NCBI GenBank assembly: GCA_013288465.1
Contig: JABDBT010000115.1
Location: 1-5,683 of the forward strand
DNA length: 5,683 bases
Source: Bacteroidota bacterium
GTDB taxonomy: Bacteria; Bacteroidota; Bacteroidia; Sphingobacteriales; Sphingobacteriaceae
Direction of reading: 5' to 3'
Under the pieces are notes generated by a model. The model had not been told where the DNA came from, made no database searches, and was given only the letters and a program-made list of their open reading frames with translations. Shown here in pieces: positions 5,445 to 5,683 of this stretch. The first letter of the stretch is position 1. Each line of letters starts with the position of its first letter. The position numbers were made by a program, and so were the translations under genes.

Positions 5445-5612
5445 ATGGAAACGCTGATTATCAATATTCCCGAAAAGAAAAGCAACTTGGTAAAACAGAT
5501 ACTAAAAGGTTTGGGGGTTACTATACAGCAAATAGACAAACCAAACTTGTCTGACTACAAAAAGAAAATTGCTAAAATACCGGTCAGGTCATCAGTCAGG
5601 TCTCGTACATAA
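5445..5612 (+). CDS. Small antitoxin-like ORF, probably C-terminally truncated
   Basis: A 55-residue ORF beginning METLIINIPEKKSNLVKQ and continuing to LSDYKKKIAKIP (35-46). A short beta strand (LIINIP), a basic amphipathic helix (KSNLVKQILKGLG) and a second Lys-rich helix resemble small Bacteroidetes proteins I remember as antitoxin partners of PIN or RelE-type toxins, usually about 70-80 residues with an acidic, Trp-containing tail. That tail is missing here. From about residue 46 the ORF reads PVRSSVRSRT, which is antisense to the PIN-like fragment on the other strand. The gene is therefore probably an antitoxin whose 3' end was lost in a rearrangement. Without homology searching, the antitoxin role is inference; it could also be a free-standing small protein. 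Confidence 0.5.
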   Translation: METLIINIPEKKSNLVKQILKGLGVTIQQIDKPNLSDYKKKIAKIPVRSSVRSRT

Positions 5613-5683
5613 CCTTCTTTTGCTTTATCCGCGACACCTAAATATAACTCAAACAATACCACCGAAGAAATATAGAGTTTTGT
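5555..5683 (-). pseudogene. PIN-domain (VapC-like) toxin fragment, truncated at its C-terminus and cut by the window edge
   Basis: Reading the minus strand from the window edge gives 42 codons to a TAG at 5555-5557, beginning TKLYISSVVLFELYLGVADK and continuing AKEGYVRDLTDDLTG. The YISSVVLFELYLG stretch (residues 4-16) matches the beta-strand and conserved-Glu region of VapC PIN ribonucleases, usually found about 35-50 residues into a protein of about 130. Only about 30 residues follow the motif, and the last of these (ILAIFFL) are antisense to the antitoxin-like ORF. The second half of the PIN domain, with the later catalytic Asp residues, is therefore absent. No other minus-strand frame through 5350-5555 restores it. 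The N-terminal part would lie right of the window. The product is expected to be inactive. VapC-like is inferred from motif recognition only. Confidence 0.55.
5583..5602. repeat. Short direct repeat at the antitoxin/PIN junction
   Basis: GTCAGGTC occurs at 5583-5590 and 5595-5602, a 12-bp period that encodes VRSS-VRSR on the plus strand and RDLTDDLT on the minus strand. It lies where the antitoxin-like and PIN-like sequences meet and may mark the recombination point or a small tandem duplication. Confidence 0.5.

Noticed and set aside
1..5683. tRNA, rRNA, CRISPR array, complete IS element or novel defence system
   Set aside because: No tRNA or rRNA signature, no regularly spaced repeats and no transposase were seen; the only defence-related trace is the degraded TA-like fragment at the right edge.

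Overview
The window looks like a chromosomal segment from a Bacteroidota bacterium, most likely of the Sphingobacteriaceae (Mucilaginibacter/Pedobacter type). The reasons are start codons without clear Shine-Dalgarno sequences and with A/T-rich leaders, promoter-like boxes resembling the Bacteroidetes TAnnTTTG element, moderate GC, and two intergenic palindromic repeats of a kind I remember from these genomes. The taxonomic call is inference, not a database result.

Positions 1-4611 hold four genes on the minus strand. In reading order they are an Lrp/AsnC-type regulator (4611-4129), a CoA-acylating methylmalonate-semialdehyde dehydrogenase (3907-2450), a class III PLP aminotransferase (2309-957) and an NCS1-family nucleobase:cation symporter (826 to beyond position 1, so partial). 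Together they fit import of a pyrimidine-type nucleobase and the last steps of reductive pyrimidine breakdown. The aminotransferase would convert beta-alanine (or beta-aminoisobutyrate) to malonate (or methylmalonate) semialdehyde, and the dehydrogenase would convert that to acetyl-CoA (or propionyl-CoA). The ring-opening enzymes are not in view and would be expected past the left edge. The Lrp-type protein is the obvious candidate local regulator, and operator-like inverted repeats lie upstream of both its own gene and the dehydrogenase gene.

Two palindromic repeats sit in the gaps of this gene row. A long imperfect hairpin (866-945) lies between the aminotransferase and the transporter. A C/G-rich composite element (2343-2452) lies between the dehydrogenase and the aminotransferase. 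It contributes the dehydrogenase stop codon and artificially lengthens the aminotransferase reading frame if the farthest upstream ATG is used.

On the plus strand, 4873-5259 encodes a single-domain VOC (glyoxalase-like) protein with its own strong rho-independent terminator (5266-5316). The right end (5445-5683) appears to be a scrambled toxin-antitoxin relic. A 55-residue antitoxin-like ORF on the plus strand runs head-on into a piece of a PIN-domain (VapC-like) toxin on the minus strand. Both have lost their normal C-terminal ends at what looks like a rearrangement junction. I saw no tRNA, rRNA, CRISPR array or complete insertion sequence.
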